Origin: Acidimicrobiales bacterium
Lineage (GTDB): Bacteria; Actinomycetota; Acidimicrobiia; Acidimicrobiales; SZUA-35
DNA length: 51,011 nt
Direction of reading: 5' to 3'
NCBI GenBank assembly: GCA_024644005.1
Contig: JAHELU010000004.1
Span: 1-51,011 of the forward strand
In this document: positions 49,896-51,011 of the stretch, piece after piece
How the letters are laid out: the number at the start of each line of letters is the position of its first letter
Numbering within the stretch: the first letter of the stretch is position 1
Program-made: the position numbers and the translations under genes
The notes under the pieces: model-generated
Databases searched by the model: none
What the model saw: the letters and a program-made list of their open reading frames with translations, nothing else
What the model was told of the DNA's origin: nothing

Positions 49896-50693
49896 GTGGC
49901 CAAGAACTCAGTCAGGGAAGCCGGCGGTGCCAAGCGCTCTCAGGTGCAGCGGATCTCGACGGTCGACAACCCCGACTCCGGTCGGCCGGGGCTGTTCGTC
50001 GCCGCCCTCGGAGCGATCCTCGTCGCCGGTATCGCCGCCGTCGTGTTCTTCGCCGCCAACCGCGAGTCGAACATCGGGGTGGCGCCGGAGGCGAACGCCG
50101 ACCACTGGCACTCCGCCTACCTCATCAACGACTGCGGGGTGGACCTCCCCCCGACGGGTCAGTTCGAGAACCCGGCCGGGCTCCACACCCACGGCGACGG
50201 GCTGCTCCACATCCACCCGTTCAACCCGGCAGCGAGCGGGTACAACGCAACCCTGGGCCAGTACTTCTCGGCCTACGACGCCGAGCTGACAGACGAGTCG
50301 TTCACCACCGGCTTCACCGACGTGGCTCCGATGACCCTCTCGGAGTCCGCCGGGTGCGGGGGCGAGGACGCCGTCCTCCAGCTCGCCGTCTGGGACAACG
50401 CGTTCGACGAGACGGCCGAGCCCCGGATCATCACCGAGAACCTGGCCGACTTCCGGTTCGAGTCACCCGGGATGGCCATAACGCTGGCCCTCCTGCCGGA
50501 GGGGGCCGAGATACCGAGGCCACCGGCCGACCGCATCACCGCCCTGGCCGAGACCGGGCCGGGTGGTTCGATCGCCGGCGTCGAAGAGGGCGAGAGCCCA
50601 TTCGTCACCACCACCACCGAGCCCCCGGCCGACGGCGACGGGGCAACCACGGAGGCCACCGTCGAAGGCGGCGCCGACGACGTAGACGGCTGA
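49896..50693 (+). CDS. Single-pass membrane protein with a His-rich external domain, unknown function
   Basis: 265 residues: a basic cytoplasmic N-terminus, one TM helix (GLFVAALGAILVAGIAAVVFFAA), then an external domain. This has ADHWHSAYLINDCGVDLPP and GLHTHGDGLLHIHPF, with six histidines within about 45 residues and a second cysteine in SAGCGGED. The tail is Thr/Glu/Pro-rich and disordered. I do not recognise a named family. The H-x-H and H-T-H groupings suggest metal binding, which is an inference. GTG was taken because a -10-like TACACT lies six bases upstream. It sits between cofE and cofD but on the opposite strand, so a link to F420 is not shown. Confidence 0.7.
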   Translation: MAKNSVREAGGAKRSQVQRISTVDNPDSGRPGLFVAALGAILVAGIAAVVFFAANRESNIGVAPEANADHWHSAYLINDCGVDLPPTGQFENPAGLHTHGDGLLHIHPFNPAASGYNATLGQYFSAYDAELTDESFTTGFTDVAPMTLSESAGCGGEDAVLQLAVWDNAFDETAEPRIITENLADFRFESPGMAITLALLPEGAEIPRPPADRITALAETGPGGSIAGVEEGESPFVTTTTEPPADGDGATTEATVEGGADDVDG

Positions 50694-50724
50694 GGCCCTA
50701 GCGCCCGCCCGCCGAGCAGGGGTC

Positions 50725-51011
50725 TCAGGGCAACCGGATCGGCAGCTCGACGAGCGTCGCGGCGAGGGCTCGTGTCACCGAGCGGTCGGCCATGATCGTG
50801 TCGGTGGCGAGGGCGCCCATGTCGAGCTGCTCGATGGCCGGGCACGACTCGCGGTCGGCCTCGTCGACGACGAGGGTCCCCACCAGATCCTCGTACCACT
50901 GGGCGACCCCGAGGACGGATGCCTCCCGGCCCAGCTCCACCAGCAGGCGGTCGGCCGGCCCCTTGAGGGCCGCACCGGCCACGATGGGTGAGACGGCGAT
51001 CACCGACCGTC
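50725..51011 (-). CDS. cofD: 2-phospho-L-lactate transferase (CofD/FbiA), C-terminal part; continues beyond window
   Basis: About 95 residues at the right edge, open through the last base, so the gene starts outside. IAVSPIVAGAALKGPADRLLVELG and the following VVDEADRE match the conserved C-terminal region of CofD/FbiA. The ending TDTIMADRSVTRALAATLV also fits. The enzyme joins the phospholactyl (or equivalent) moiety to Fo, the step before CofE, and both genes are on the minus strand. Confidence 0.85.
   Translation of the reverse strand, partial: RSVIAVSPIVAGAALKGPADRLLVELGREASVLGVAQWYEDLVGTLVVDEADRESCPAIEQLDMGALATDTIMADRSVTRALAATLVELPIRLP

Noticed and set aside
47576-50701. 1041-residue plus-strand ORF opposite the helicase and cofE
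   Set aside because: It is a long open complement caused by high GC. The helicase and CofE motifs on the other strand are unambiguous.
1-51011. rRNA, tRNA, CRISPR array, IS element, prophage or replication origin
   Set aside because: Both strands were read for conserved RNA stems, transposase/integrase motifs and regularly spaced repeats. None was found.

Overview
The window is about 51 kb of very GC-rich, densely packed chromosome, most likely from an uncultured or marine-type actinobacterium, with class Acidimicrobiia as the best guess. The reasons are coenzyme F420 genes (cofE and the end of cofD), a DUF4032 protein, a DUF3516 DEAD-box helicase, a sunset-domain protein, an LCP ligase, L,D-transpeptidases, and several starts of the form TAnnnT-N6/7-GTG/ATG that look like leaderless actinobacterial promoters. 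No rRNA, tRNA, CRISPR array, IS element or prophage was seen. No gene-free stretch exceeds 300 bases; the longest (8898-9155, 258 bases) holds a strong hairpin after a stop codon and a promoter.

Left end (2-7777). After the tail of an acyl-CoA dehydrogenase comes a six-gene minus-strand operon (6391 to 263) with mostly overlapping start and stop codons. It encodes four small exported proteins with TasA/camelysin-type (SipW-dependent-type) N-termini and two ER-type (Ser/His) signal peptidases. Each peptidase lies between a homologous pair of these proteins. The first peptidase is fused in one uninterrupted 974-residue frame to a multi-helix membrane region, a GAF-like domain, and GGDEF and EAL domains whose key motifs look intact. 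This is the most unusual object in the window: an apparent direct link between cyclic-di-GMP turnover and processing of surface-fibre subunits. A CapA-type phosphoesterase gene diverges from it.

Middle (7929-36918). Mixed metabolism: an MDR oxidoreductase, an alpha/beta hydrolase, Gfo/Idh/MocA dehydrogenases, an MFS exporter, a coupled operon of ketoacyl synthase, acyl-CoA ligase and 2OG-Fe(II) dioxygenase, a choline-kinase-like protein, a molybdopterin oxidoreductase, a DUF4032 gene with a winged-helix regulator, and a divergent reductive-dehalogenase-like protein with an internally duplicated domain. These are followed by a Tat-exported amidohydrolase, two L,D-transpeptidases, an SDR, a sunset/BON protein, a methyltransferase, an adjacent sulfotransferase-like and class IV aminotransferase pair, a frameshifted PD40 propeller gene and an enoyl-CoA hydratase.

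Right end (36991-51011). A plus-strand run carries DUF480 (YceH), thiamine pyrophosphokinase, an LCP ligase, UDP-glucose dehydrogenase, UDP-glucuronate decarboxylase, three family-4-type glycosyltransferases and a nucleotidyltransferase. Together these are a coherent cell-surface glycopolymer set that should make UDP-xylose and attach a glycan to peptidoglycan. The helicase, cofE, a His-rich membrane protein and the 3' end of cofD close the window. Functions are inferred from recognisable motifs in the translations; no database search was run.
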